This document shows positions 55,087 to 64,000 of a stretch of 64,000 nucleotides of DNA, one piece after another (position 1 is the stretch's first letter; each line of letters begins with the position of its first letter). Source of the stretch: Streptomyces sp. LBL. GTDB taxonomy: Bacteria; Actinomycetota; Actinomycetes; Streptomycetales; Streptomycetaceae. The position numbers and the translations under genes are program-made. The notes under the pieces are model-generated. The model was not told the DNA's origin, ran no database searches, and was given only the letters and a program-made list of their open reading frames with translations. The stretch lies in assembly GCF_029893585.1 (NCBI RefSeq), contig NZ_JARXYX010000006.1, forward strand, positions 186,001 to 250,000, written 5' to 3'.

Positions 55087-55773
55087 TCAACCGCCGTCCC
55101 GCAGGGTGCACAGCGTGTCGATGCGGTTGGTCGTGATCGAGTCGACGCCCATGTCGATGAGGCGGCCCATGGAGCGGCGGGTGTCGGGGGTCCAGACGGA
55201 GAGGAGGTAGCCGTCGGTGTGGACGCGTTCGGCGAGGGCGTGGTCGACCAGGCCGAAGCGGTAGTTGAGCCAGCGTGGGCGGACCGCGGACAGGAGTGCG
55301 GGACGCGGCGGGGCCAGGGTGGTCCAGGTCAGCGCGATCTCGGCGGTCGGGTCGGCGGCGCGTACGGCGAGCATGGCCGGGGCGCCCGCGCAGTAGTACA
55401 CCCGCTCCCCGGCCCCGCACTCCCGCACGACGTCCACGACCCGGCGGGCCGCCCGCACATCCGGCGTGCCCGGCAGGTCGAGCAGCACGCGGCTGTCCCC
55501 GGTCGCGGCCAGCGCCTGCGCGAGCGTCGGCACCTGGCCGTCCGTGAGCCCGCGCACCTCGTCCGCCGACAGCGACAGCAGCGGACGGTCCTGCTCCCAC
55601 AGCCGCTTCAGCGTGTCGTCGTGGAGCAGGACGGGCACGCCGTCCCGGGTGAGCCGTACGTCGAACTCGACCGCGTCCGCGCCCCGCCGGAGCGCGGAAC
55701 GCAGGGAGTCGACGGTGTTCTCACGGACGCGGTAGGGGTCACCGCGATGGGCCACGGCGGTCAGCTTCTGCAT
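55087..55773 (-). CDS. Glycerophosphodiester phosphodiesterase
   Basis: 228 residues; hydrolyses glycerophosphodiesters to glycerol 3-phosphate and alcohol. The GDPD motifs are complete: AHRGDPYRVRENT, GADAVEFDVRLTRDGVPVLLHDDTLKR, and a C-terminal VSVWT-like SVWTPDT. There is no signal peptide, so it acts inside the cell. ATG 55771-55773. Confidence 0.9.
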   Translation of the reverse strand: MQKLTAVAHRGDPYRVRENTVDSLRSALRRGADAVEFDVRLTRDGVPVLLHDDTLKRLWEQDRPLLSLSADEVRGLTDGQVPTLAQALAATGDSRVLLDLPGTPDVRAARRVVDVVRECGAGERVYYCAGAPAMLAVRAADPTAEIALTWTTLAPPRPALLSAVRPRWLNYRFGLVDHALAERVHTDGYLLSVWTPDTRRSMGRLIDMGVDSITTNRIDTLCTLRDGG

Positions 55774-55789
55774 GCGCCCATTGTGCTGG

Positions 55790-55880
55790 GGTCGGAGGGC
55801 GAGTGTGCTGGGGTCAGGGCGCGGGTGTGCTGCGGCCAGGCCGCGGGTGTGCTCGGTCAGGGCGTGGGTGTGCTGGGTCA
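55790..55880. repeat. ~21-bp degenerate tandem repeats between GDPD and deaminase genes
   Basis: Four imperfect units around GTGTGCTGGGTCAGGGCGCG fill the spacer and reach the end of the deaminase gene. Confidence 0.7.
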
Positions 55881-56939
55881 GGGCGCGAGCCAACCAGAGG
55901 TGTACGTGTCTATCTCGTCCTTGATCCGGGTCTTGCCGGCTTCGTCGAGGAACGAGGCGTCCACCGCGTTCTTCGCCAGCTCGGCCACGCCCCGCTCGTC
56001 GAGGTCCAGCAGTCGGGCGGCGACCGCGTACTCGTTGTTGAGGTCGGTGCCGAACATCGGCGGGTCGTCGGAGTTGATCGTGACCGGCACACCGGCCTTC
56101 ACGAACTCCTTGAGCGGGTGCTCGTCGAGGGTGCGCACCGCGCGCGTGGCGATGTTGGAGGTCGGGCACACCTCCAGCGTGATCTGGTGCTCGGCGAGGT
56201 GGGCGAGGAGCTTCTCGTCCCGCGCCGAGCTGGTGCCGTGTCCGATGCGTTCGGCCCGCAGGTGGGTGAGCGCGTCCCACACCGTCTCCGGGCCGGTCGT
56301 CTCGCCGGCGTGCGGAACGGAGTGCAGTCCGGCCGCGATCGCCCGGTCGAAGTACGGCTTGAACTGCGGCCGGGGCACGCCGATCTCGGGCCCGCCGAGC
56401 CCGAACGACACCAGCCCCTCCGGACGCAGCCGCTCGTCGGTGGCCATCCGTACCGTCTCCTCGGCGGACTCCAGCCCGGCCTCGCCCGGAATGTCGAAGC
56501 ACCAGCGCAGGACCGTGCCGAACTCGGCCTCCGCCGCCTTGCGGGCGTCCTCGATCGCCTCCATGAAGGCGAGTTCGTCGATGCCCCGACGGGTGGAGGA
56601 GAACGGGGTGATGGTCAGCTCGGCGTACCGCACCTGCTGCCGGGCCAGGTCCCGGGCCGCCTCGTAGGTCAGCAGCCGTACGTCCTCCGGTGTGCGGATC
56701 AGGTCGACCACGGACAGGTACACGTCGATGAAGTGGGCGAAGTCCGTGAAGGTGAAGAAGTCGACCAGGGCCTCGGGGTCGGTGGGCACCTTGGAGTCGG
56801 GGTGGCGGGCGGCCAGGGTCGAGACGATGCGCGGGGAGGCCGAGCCGACGTGGTGCACATGCAGTTCGGCCTTGGGCAGCGACGCGATGAAGGCGTGCAG
56901 ATCGCCTGGGACAGGGGCATCGACGAGGTGGTCGGTCAT
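55878..56939 (-). CDS. Adenosine deaminase family protein, probably aminodeoxyfutalosine deaminase
   Basis: 353 residues. Metal and catalytic residues of the family are present: HVHHVGS (first two His), HAGE (His and catalytic Glu), RIGHGT, and NSDDPPMF (Asp pair). The HVHHVGSxSP start, instead of the HLEG-type start of true adenosine deaminases, is the pattern of the COG1816 proteins shown, as I recall, to deaminate 6-aminodeoxyfutalosine in menaquinone synthesis. Adenosine deaminase is the alternative. ATG 56939 with GGGAGG upstream. Confidence 0.85.
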   Translation of the reverse strand: MTDHLVDAPVPGDLHAFIASLPKAELHVHHVGSASPRIVSTLAARHPDSKVPTDPEALVDFFTFTDFAHFIDVYLSVVDLIRTPEDVRLLTYEAARDLARQQVRYAELTITPFSSTRRGIDELAFMEAIEDARKAAEAEFGTVLRWCFDIPGEAGLESAEETVRMATDERLRPEGLVSFGLGGPEIGVPRPQFKPYFDRAIAAGLHSVPHAGETTGPETVWDALTHLRAERIGHGTSSARDEKLLAHLAEHQITLEVCPTSNIATRAVRTLDEHPLKEFVKAGVPVTINSDDPPMFGTDLNNEYAVAARLLDLDERGVAELAKNAVDASFLDEAGKTRIKDEIDTYTSGWLAP

Positions 56940-57136
56940 GGGGGCCTCCCCGGACAGGGCGCCGGGCACCGTCGGCGGTGCGGTGCGGTGCGGCGCGGGT
57001 GATCGGCTGATCGAGTGCGCTGACATCGTAGGCCGTTGGGGCGCGGACCCCGGCGGCGGCCGACCCGGGACCGGGCTCTGGCGTGCGGTCGCGAGGCCGT
57101 AACATGGCGGCACGAACGACCCTGGGGGGACATGAC

Positions 57137-57859
57137 ATGACGAACGCACCGCAGCCGGGCGGGGAGGCCGGTAGCGGCCACGACCCCTGGGCACCACCGG
57201 AGAACAGGCCGTCCCTGGACAAGGGCCAGGCCCCCGGTTCCGGCCAGGCTCCCGGCACGGGTCAGCCGCCCGCGTCGCCGCCGCCGTCGGTGTACGACCA
57301 GGCCACGGTCACCTCGATGCCCGCCGACGGGTTCGGCGCCCCCGGCTACGGCTCCCCCGGCTACCCGCCCCCCGGCGCCGCCCCGGGCGCGGCCGCTCCC
57401 GGCGCCGGCCCCGGTGCCGTGCCGCCCCCGCCCGTCGCGCCCACCGGCCCCACGGCCCCCGGCGGATACGGCTACCCGTCCTATCCCGTGGGCTACGGCT
57501 GGCCCGGCATGCAGGCACCTCCGCAGAACGGCCTGGGCGTCGCCGCGATGGTCCTGGGCATCCTGGCCTGCTGTCTGTTCTGCCTCTACGGCATAGTCTC
57601 GATCGTGCTCGGCATCCTCGCCGTGATCTTCGGCATCAAGGGCAAGAAGCGGGTCCAGCGTGGCGAGGCCGACAACCACGGCCAGGCGCAGGCAGGCCTG
57701 ATCACGGGGGTCATAGGCATCGTCCTCGGCGTCGCGGTCATCGTCCTGATCGCCATCGGGATCACGGCCGCGATCAACTCAGGCGACGACGGCGACGACT
57801 TCGGCTCCTCCTACGGCGCTCTCCACACCGTGTCGGTGTCCGCGGTGTCGTACCGCTGA
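57137..57859 (+). CDS. DUF4190 membrane protein
   Basis: 240 residues: a ~130-residue Pro/Gly-rich cytoplasmic part with several GYxxPxYP-like units, then two membrane segments separated by a basic loop (GIKGKKRVQRGEADNHGQAQAG), the DUF4190 pattern. Function unknown; a paralogue follows immediately. Confidence 0.82.
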   Translation: MTNAPQPGGEAGSGHDPWAPPENRPSLDKGQAPGSGQAPGTGQPPASPPPSVYDQATVTSMPADGFGAPGYGSPGYPPPGAAPGAAAPGAGPGAVPPPPVAPTGPTAPGGYGYPSYPVGYGWPGMQAPPQNGLGVAAMVLGILACCLFCLYGIVSIVLGILAVIFGIKGKKRVQRGEADNHGQAQAGLITGVIGIVLGVAVIVLIAIGITAAINSGDDGDDFGSSYGALHTVSVSAVSYR

Positions 57860-57888
57860 ATCCACCCCGTACCGCTGAATCCACCCCG
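57851..57888 (+). repeat. 19-bp direct duplication across the stop codon of the first DUF4190 gene
   Basis: TACCGCTGAATCCACCCCG occurs twice in direct succession (57851-57869 and 57870-57888); the first copy contains the stop codon. Confidence 0.95.
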
Positions 57889-57957
57889 TAAACGGTGCCC
57901 CCCGAGGTGATCAGGGCTACTACGATGCCCTGGCAGTCAACGAGGGGAGAGCAGTTC

Positions 57958-58449
57958 ATGTCCGACGCCAATCCCGGATCCGGTGGGTTCGGGCCGCCGC
58001 CGTCGCAGCCGCCGCAGTCGTCACAGCCGCCCGCCGGGGGATACGCCTATCCGCAGTCCGGGTCCGCCCCGGGGTACGGCTACCCGAACCCCGGCAACCC
58101 CTACGGAAGTCCGGCCCCGTCCTACCCGGTCGCCCCCGCGGTGGGCGCCTACCCGCAGGCGCCCGGATACGCCATGGCACCGCAGCCGAGCAACGGCATG
58201 GGCACGACCGGACTGGTGCTGGGCATCATCGGCGTCGTGTGCAGCCTGACGTTCTTCCTGTGGATCTTCGGAGTCATCCTCGGGATCCTGGCGATCATCT
58301 TCGGCGCGATCGGCCGGGGCAAGGGCAATCGCGGCCAGGCCACGAACAGGGGAGCGGCGACCGCCGGGCTCGTCTGCGGGATCGTCGCCACGGTGATCCT
58401 TCCGCTGCTGGGGCTCCTGCTCTTCGCGAGCTTCATGAGCGCCATGTGA
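57958..58449 (+). CDS. DUF4190 membrane protein, paralogue
   Basis: 163 residues: Pro/Gly/Tyr/Ser-rich N-terminus (YPNPGNPYGSPAPSYP), two membrane segments with GRGKGNRGQATNRGAATAGL between them. It matches the preceding protein in layout and in the GQAxxxxxxA loop. ATG 57958; GAGGGGAG upstream. Confidence 0.82.
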   Translation: MSDANPGSGGFGPPPSQPPQSSQPPAGGYAYPQSGSAPGYGYPNPGNPYGSPAPSYPVAPAVGAYPQAPGYAMAPQPSNGMGTTGLVLGIIGVVCSLTFFLWIFGVILGILAIIFGAIGRGKGNRGQATNRGAATAGLVCGIVATVILPLLGLLLFASFMSAM

Positions 58450-58512
58450 GTGCGCCGGTGTCCGTCTGACTCAGCCCGCGTCAGGCCTCACCGGCCGGTC
58501 GGCCGGCCGGCC

Positions 58513-58549
58513 GGAGTCAGGGTCGCCGACGCTTCGTCAGCCTGACTCC
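58513..58549. terminator. Terminator hairpin 1 between convergent DUF4190 and NADAR genes
   Basis: GGAGTCAGG (58513-58521) and CCTGACTCC (58541-58549), with inner GACG-CTT-CGTC. Confidence 0.7.
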
Positions 58550-58555
58550 GAGGTG

Positions 58556-58591
58556 GAGGCGGGGCCGGCCCGAGAAGGCCGACCCCGCCTC
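58556..58591. terminator. Terminator hairpin 2, overlapping the end of the NADAR gene
   Basis: GAGGCGGGG (58556-58564) and CCCCGCCTC (58583-58591), inner CGGCC/GGCCG. Its right arm contains the NADAR stop codon. Confidence 0.7.
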
Positions 58592-58898
58592 ATTCCGCCC
58601 GGTTCGCGAGGCCCGCCCGCAGCCGCCCCGCCTTCTTGGCCTCGGCCGGATGGCCGGCCGACAGCACCCGCTCCTCGGCCTCCGCGTCCCCGAAGAGCCG
58701 CGCTTTCCGCGTCATCATCCAGTGCTCGGCGGTCGCGTAGACCACCCCGTCCACCGTGAACGGCGACGGCCACCACTGGCTCAGACAGCTCGCCCCGACC
58801 CGGCCGTCCGACTGTGGCCGGTGCCCCCAGAAGTACAGATACTTGATCCGGGCTCCTGCCCGGACCTCCCTGATCAGTGCTTCCCGTGAGTCGATCAT
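58590..58898 (-). CDS. NADAR-family protein, C-terminally shortened
   Basis: 102 residues. The N-terminal half of the NADAR/YbiA domain is clear (IKYLYFWGHRP, CLSQWWPSPFTVDGVVYATAEHWMM, KARLFGD), but the protein ends at GLANRAE, where full-length members of about 150-180 residues continue with their conserved second half. No remainder is seen in other frames of the spacer, which instead holds two terminator hairpins. Full NADAR proteins hydrolyse N-glycosidic bonds of ADP-ribosyl or riboflavin intermediates; this one may be inactive. ATG with AAAGGA upstream. Confidence 0.7.
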   Translation of the reverse strand: MIDSREALIREVRAGARIKYLYFWGHRPQSDGRVGASCLSQWWPSPFTVDGVVYATAEHWMMTRKARLFGDAEAEERVLSAGHPAEAKKAGRLRAGLANRAE

Positions 58899-58988
58899 TT
58901 CCGGGTCCTTTCCCCGCAGGCGAGTCTGGCAGGCGCCACTGACACTCCGGCCCCCTTTTTTCCGCGCCGACTCGACACCTGGTCGACA

Positions 58989-59024
58989 GATTCCGTCGCG
59001 TAACCAAAAGGCAACAACGGAATC
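58989..59024 (+). promoter_or_regulatory. Inverted repeat with GlnR-like half site upstream of potD
   Basis: GATTCCGT (58989-58996) and ACGGAATC (59017-59024) are a perfect 8-bp inverted repeat. Between them GTAAC-n6-GCAAC (59000-59015) matches the GlnR half-site pattern with one mismatch. It lies about 120-150 bases before potD. Confidence 0.45.
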
Positions 59025-59100
59025 ACTTGTTGGGCGCCCTTGGCTCTGCCAGGATCGGCACTCAAATCGAGCTGGAGCTACGCCAAGGGAACTTTCCATA

Positions 59101-59134
59101 GGGCACTCCCGAAAGGGCACTCCCGAAAGGGCAC
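59101..59134 (+). repeat. 14-bp tandem repeat before potD
   Basis: GGGCACTCCCGAAA at 59101-59114 and 59115-59128, then GGGCAC. The repeats create two GAAAGGG purine tracts; the second could serve as ribosome-binding site. Confidence 0.9.
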
Positions 59135-59141
59135 CACGCGC

Positions 59142-60385
59142 ATGGAACAGTACGAGCCCGACCACCTGTCCCCGGCCCAGGTGGCCGCCGTGCGGCGCAG
59201 CTTCAGGAACGGCAGGGCCGCCATGACCCGGCGCTCGCTGTTGCGTGCCTCCGCGGGCGGCGCGCTCGCGGTCGGCGGACTCGGGACACTGAGCGCCTGC
59301 GGCATCCCCGCGGCGGGCAGTACGCAGGGCGGTGTCCCCGCGGACGACCGCTCGGCGAAGGAGAAGACCGTCGACTTCTCCAACTGGACCGAGTACATGG
59401 ACGTGGACAAGAGCGAGAAGCAGCACCCCACGCTCGACCAGTTCACGAAACGGACCGGCATCAAGGTCAAGTACACCGAGGACATCAACGACAACAACGA
59501 GTTCTTCGGCAAGATCAAGCCGCAGCTCGCCGCGGGCCAGGACACCGGCCGCGATCTCATCGTCCTCACGGACTGGCTGGCCGGCCGCCTCATCCGCCTG
59601 GGCTGGGTCCAGAAGCTGGACCCGTCCCTTCTGCCGCACGCCTACGCCAACCTGTCCGCGCAGTTCCGCAGCCCCGACTGGGACCCCGGACGCGCCTACT
59701 CGTACGTCTGGCAGGGCATCTCGACGGTCATCGCCTACAACAAGAAGGCGCTCGACGGCATCGAGGTGACGTCGGTCTCCGACCTGCTCGACAATCCCCG
59801 GCTCAAAGGCCGTGTCGGTTTCCTGTCGGAGATGCGCGACAGCATCGGGATGACCCTGCTGGACATGGGCAAGGACCCGGCGACGTTCACGGCGGACGAC
59901 TACGACGCGGTGATCGCCCGTCTGCAGAAAGCCGTCGACAAGGGGCAGATCCGCCGCTTCACCGGCAACGACTACACCTCCGACCTCACCAGCGGCGACT
60001 TCGCGGCCTGTATCGCCTGGGCCGGTGACGTGGTCCAGCTCAAGGCGGACAGCCCCGACATCGACTTCCTGATCCCGGACAGCGGCTACATGACGTCGAC
60101 CGACAACCTGCTGATCCCCAACAAGGCGCGGCACAAGACGAACGCCGAGCGGCTCATCGACTACTACTACGAGCCCAGGCCGGCCGCCGAACTCGCCGCG
60201 TACATCAACTACGTGTGTCCTGTCGACGGCGTGAAGCCCGAACTGGCGAAGATCGACAAGGACGCGGCGAACAACCCGTTGATCATCCCGGACAAGGCCA
60301 TGGCCGCGAAGTCCCACTCCTTCCGCTTGCTGACCCCGACGGAAGACACAGAGTTCGAAGAGAAGTTCGCGAAGCTGACTGGGGC

Positions 60386-60389
<4 letters not shown>
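59142..60389 (+). CDS. potD: Polyamine ABC transporter substrate-binding lipoprotein (PotD-like)
   Basis: 415 residues. The signal is of twin-arginine lipoprotein type (MTRRSLLRASAGGALAVGG, then LSAC) after a 28-residue polar extension, so export may use Tat. The body is a spermidine/putrescine-binding fold (VDFSNWTEYMDVDKSEK, GRDLIVLTDWLAGRLI, GDFAACIAWAGDVVQL, DNLLIPNKARHKTNAERLIDYYY). First gene of potD-potA-potB-potC; its stop overlaps the potA start. Confidence 0.93.
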
Positions 60390-61551
<1,162 letters not shown>

Positions 61552-61552
<1 letters not shown>

Positions 61553-62475
61553 TGTCGACGCTCACCCAGGCGCCTCCTCTGGCGCCCGCTCCGGAGCAAG
61601 GACCCCCGCGTCGACGCGGCCGGCTCGTCCCGTACTGGCTGCTGTTGCCCGGCATCCTGTGGCTGCTGGTCTTCTTCGCGCTGCCGATGGTCTACCAGGC
61701 CTCCACGTCCGTGCAGACGGGGTCCCTGGAGGAGGGCTACAAGGTCACCTGGCACTTCGCCACCTACTGGGACGCGCTGTCCCAGTACTGGCCGCAGTTC
61801 CTGCGCTCGGTCGCCTATGCGGCCGCCGCGACGGTCCTGTGCCTGGTCCTCGGCTACCCGCTGGCGTACCTCATCGCCTTCCGGGCGGGCCGCTGGCGGA
61901 ACCTGATCATGATCCTGGTGATCGCCCCCTTCTTCACCAGCTTCCTGATCCGCACTCTCGCCTGGAAGACGATCCTCGCGGACGGCGGCCCGGTCGTCGG
62001 CGCCCTCAACACGCTGCACGTCCTGGACGTGACGAGTTGGCTCGGCTGGACCGCCGGCGACCGGGTGCTGGCCACACCGCTCGCGGTGGTGTGCGGCCTG
62101 ACGTACAACTTCCTGCCGTTCATGATCCTGCCGCTGTACTCCTCGCTGGAGCGCATCGACGGGCGTCTCCACGAGGCGGCGGGCGACCTGTACGCGCGCC
62201 CGTGGACGACCTTCCGCAGGGTCACCTTCCCGTTGTCGATGCCGGGCGTGGTCTCCGGCACGCTGCTGACCTTCATCCCGGCGGCCGGCGACTACGTCAA
62301 CGCCGACCTGCTCGGCTCGACCGACACCCGTATGGTCGGAAACGTCATCCAGTCTCAGTTCCTGCGGATTCTCGACTATCCGACGGCCGCGGCCCTCTCC
62401 TTCATTCTCATGGCCGCGATTCTCGTCATCGTCACCGTCTACATTCGCAGGTCCGGCGCGGAGGATCTGGTGTAA
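61552..62475 (+). CDS. potB: Polyamine ABC transporter permease (PotB-like)
   Basis: 307 residues, about six membrane segments, EAA loop HEAAGDLYARPWTTFRRVTFP in outline, and ALPMVYQASTSV near the N-terminus. ATG shares one base with the potA stop; the stop abuts potC. Confidence 0.93.
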
Positions 62476-63276
62476 ATGACCTTCGTCAACTGGCTCAGAC
62501 GCCATCTCGTCGTCATCGCGGGACTGGTGACCCTCGGGTATCTCCTCCTGCCGAACGTCGTCGTCACGGTGTTCTCCTTCAACAAACCGAAGGGGCGCTT
62601 CAACTACCAGTGGCAGCAGTTCTCCACGGACGCCTGGAAGGACCCGTGCGGGGTCGCGGACCTGTGCGGCTCGCTGTCGATCAGCCTCCAGGTCGCGCTC
62701 TGGGCGACGATCGGCGCGACCGTCCTCGGCACGATGATCGCCTTCGCGCTGGTCCGCTACCGCTTCCGCGCGAGGGGTGCCGTCAACTCGCTGATCTTCC
62801 TGCCGATGGCGATGCCCGAGGTGGTCATGGCGGCCTCGCTGCTCACCCTGTTCCTCAACCTGGGCGCACAGCTGGGCTTCTGGACGATCCTCATCGCCCA
62901 CATCATGTTCTGCCTCAGCTTCGTCGTGACGGCCGTGAAGGCGCGCGTGATGTCGATGGACCCGCGGCTGGAACAGGCGGCGCAGGACCTGTACGCCGGG
63001 CCCGTGCAGACCTTCCTCCGGGTCACCCTGCCCATCGCGGCGCCCGGAATCGCGGCGGGCGCGCTGCTCGCCTTCGCGCTCTCCTTCGACGATTTCATCA
63101 TCACCAATTTCAACGCCGGCTCGACCGTCACCTTCCCCATGTTCGTCTGGGGCTCGGCGCAGCGCGGAACGCCCGTCCAGATCAATGTCATCGGGACGGC
63201 CATGTTCCTGGTCGCCGTCCTGTCCGTCCTGACCTCGATGGTCGTCGGCAATCGCCGCACCAGGCATAAGGCATAA
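62476..63276 (+). CDS. potC: Polyamine ABC transporter permease (PotC-like)
   Basis: 266 residues, about six membrane segments, EAA-like loop EQAAQDLYAGPVQTFLRVTLP in outline, with NVVVTVFSFNKPKGRFNYQW after the first segment. ATG directly follows the potB stop. The C-terminus runs into a 7-bp repeat that provides the stop codon. Confidence 0.93.
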   Translation: MTFVNWLRRHLVVIAGLVTLGYLLLPNVVVTVFSFNKPKGRFNYQWQQFSTDAWKDPCGVADLCGSLSISLQVALWATIGATVLGTMIAFALVRYRFRARGAVNSLIFLPMAMPEVVMAASLLTLFLNLGAQLGFWTILIAHIMFCLSFVVTAVKARVMSMDPRLEQAAQDLYAGPVQTFLRVTLPIAAPGIAAGALLAFALSFDDFIITNFNAGSTVTFPMFVWGSAQRGTPVQINVIGTAMFLVAVLSVLTSMVVGNRRTRHKA

Positions 63277-63289
63277 GGCATAAGGCATA
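63262..63289 (+). repeat. 7-bp tandem repeat over the potC stop
   Basis: AGGCATA four times in succession (63262-63289). Because 7 is not a multiple of 3, every reading frame meets a TAA. A 10-bp duplication, CTCGTAGGGA (63300-63309, 63310-63319), follows and its second copy forms the next ribosome-binding site. Confidence 0.95.
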
Positions 63290-63328
63290 ACGGAAAGACC
63301 TCGTAGGGACTCGTAGGGAGTTGACATC

Positions 63329-64000
63329 ATGGCCCCGAGCGCCGTGAGCCGTGGCAGTGACGGGACGAAGGCACTGTCCGAGGCCCAGCCGGTCCCGTAC
63401 TGGCTGGACGACCCCGGCAAGCCCCGGCCCGAGCCCGCTCTCACCGGCGCCGAGACGTGCGACCTGCTGGTCGTCGGCGGCGGCTACAGCGGGCTGTGGA
63501 CCGCGCTGAACGCCAAGGAGCGCGACCCACAGCGGGATGTCGTCCTGCTGGAAGGCCGCGAGGTGGGCTGGGCCGCCTCGGGCCGTAACGGCGGATTCTG
63601 CGCGGCCTCCCTCACCCACGGCCTGCCCAACGGCCTCACCCGCTGGCCGGAGGAGATCCACCGGCTCCAGGAGCTGGGCGCCCGCAACCTCGACGAGATC
63701 GAGAAGGCGGTCGCCCGGCACGACCTCGACTGCGACTTCGAGCGCACCGGCGAGATCGAACTGGCGACCGAGACGTACCAGGCGTGGGAACTGCGCGACC
63801 GGTACGCGGAGATGACGCGCGTGGGCCTCGCCGACGGCGTGGAGTTCCTGGACGCCGAGGCCGTACGGGAACAGGTCGCCTCCCCGACCTTCCAGGCGGG
63901 GCTCCACGACCGCCGGGGAGTGGCCATGCTCAACCCGGCCAAGCTCGCCTGGGGGTTGAAGCGGGCATGCCTGCGCCTCGGCGTCCGCGTCCACGAGCAC
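63329..64000 (+). CDS. FAD-dependent amine oxidase, PuuB-like (N-terminal part, cut by window end)
   Basis: 224 residues visible. A DAO-type FAD domain: the dinucleotide-binding CDLLVVGGGYSGLWTALNA (about residues 45-63) and VLLEGREVGWAASGRNGGFC. This class includes gamma-glutamylputrescine oxidase PuuB, and its position after potDABC supports a polyamine role. ATG 63329 with GTAGGGAG upstream. The substrate-binding domain lies beyond the edge. Confidence 0.85.
   Translation, partial: MAPSAVSRGSDGTKALSEAQPVPYWLDDPGKPRPEPALTGAETCDLLVVGGGYSGLWTALNAKERDPQRDVVLLEGREVGWAASGRNGGFCAASLTHGLPNGLTRWPEEIHRLQELGARNLDEIEKAVARHDLDCDFERTGEIELATETYQAWELRDRYAEMTRVGLADGVEFLDAEAVREQVASPTFQAGLHDRRGVAMLNPAKLAWGLKRACLRLGVRVHEH

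Overview
The window is very G+C-rich chromosomal DNA from a Streptomyces. The gene order nsdA-amtB-glnK-glnD ... ffh ... rpsP-rimM-trmD-rplS-four signal peptidases ... whiG-rpsB-tsf-pyrH-frr-cdsA-rlmN is the one I know from Streptomyces coelicolor. GTG and TTG starts are common, operons overlap by a few bases, and I saw no in-frame TTA codon, although I did not check every codon.

Layout. (1) 1-6784: a truncated primase/polymerase-domain gene, the developmental regulator nsdA, and the ammonium-sensing operon amtB-glnK-glnD behind a clear GlnR box. (2) 6867-13229: an accessory block on the minus strand between glnD and ffh. It encodes a trypsin-NACHT-HEAT protein, a formylglycine-enzyme-like protein, a trypsin-co-occurring small protein, a DUF2000 protein and, separated by a repeat-rich spacer, a haem-oxygenase-like di-iron protein. 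It looks like an NTPase-based conflict (anti-phage) system and is the most interesting part of the window. (3) 13571-18796: ffh, a methyltransferase, a ProRS of the archaeal/eukaryotic-like type, and an SprT-like protein. (4) 19134-31332: translation and tRNA modification genes, four tandem type I signal peptidases, Nudix, DUF2469, YraN, ComM, DprA, the sporulation sigma factor WhiG and a TetR regulator.

(5) 31409-38450: an M23 peptidase, then rpsB, tsf, pyrH, frr, cdsA and rlmN, with strong hairpins between the ribosomal genes. (6) 38468-42469: a TPP riboswitch controlling a thiamine-type ABC transporter. (7) 42674-47457: a sortase-anchored surface protein, a LOG-family protein, a VOC protein and an ABC exporter pair. 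(8) 47648-51228: aminotransferase, Lrp regulator and aldehyde dehydrogenase, which fit putrescine/GABA catabolism. (9) 51494-58898: a surface protein plus class F sortase, an ECF sigma factor with a membrane partner, a serine hydrolase, a glycerophosphodiester phosphodiesterase, an aminofutalosine/adenosine deaminase, two DUF4190 membrane proteins and a shortened NADAR protein. (10) 59142-64000: the spermidine/putrescine transporter operon potDABC, running into a PuuB-like oxidase cut by the right edge.

Two themes join the regions. Nitrogen control (GlnR box, AmtB/GlnK/GlnD) matches the polyamine uptake and catabolism genes at the other end, where a GlnR-like half site precedes potD. Export and the cell envelope recur too: SRP, four signal peptidases, two sortase substrates, one sortase. 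Many spacers carry short tandem repeats or strong hairpins; these are listed individually.
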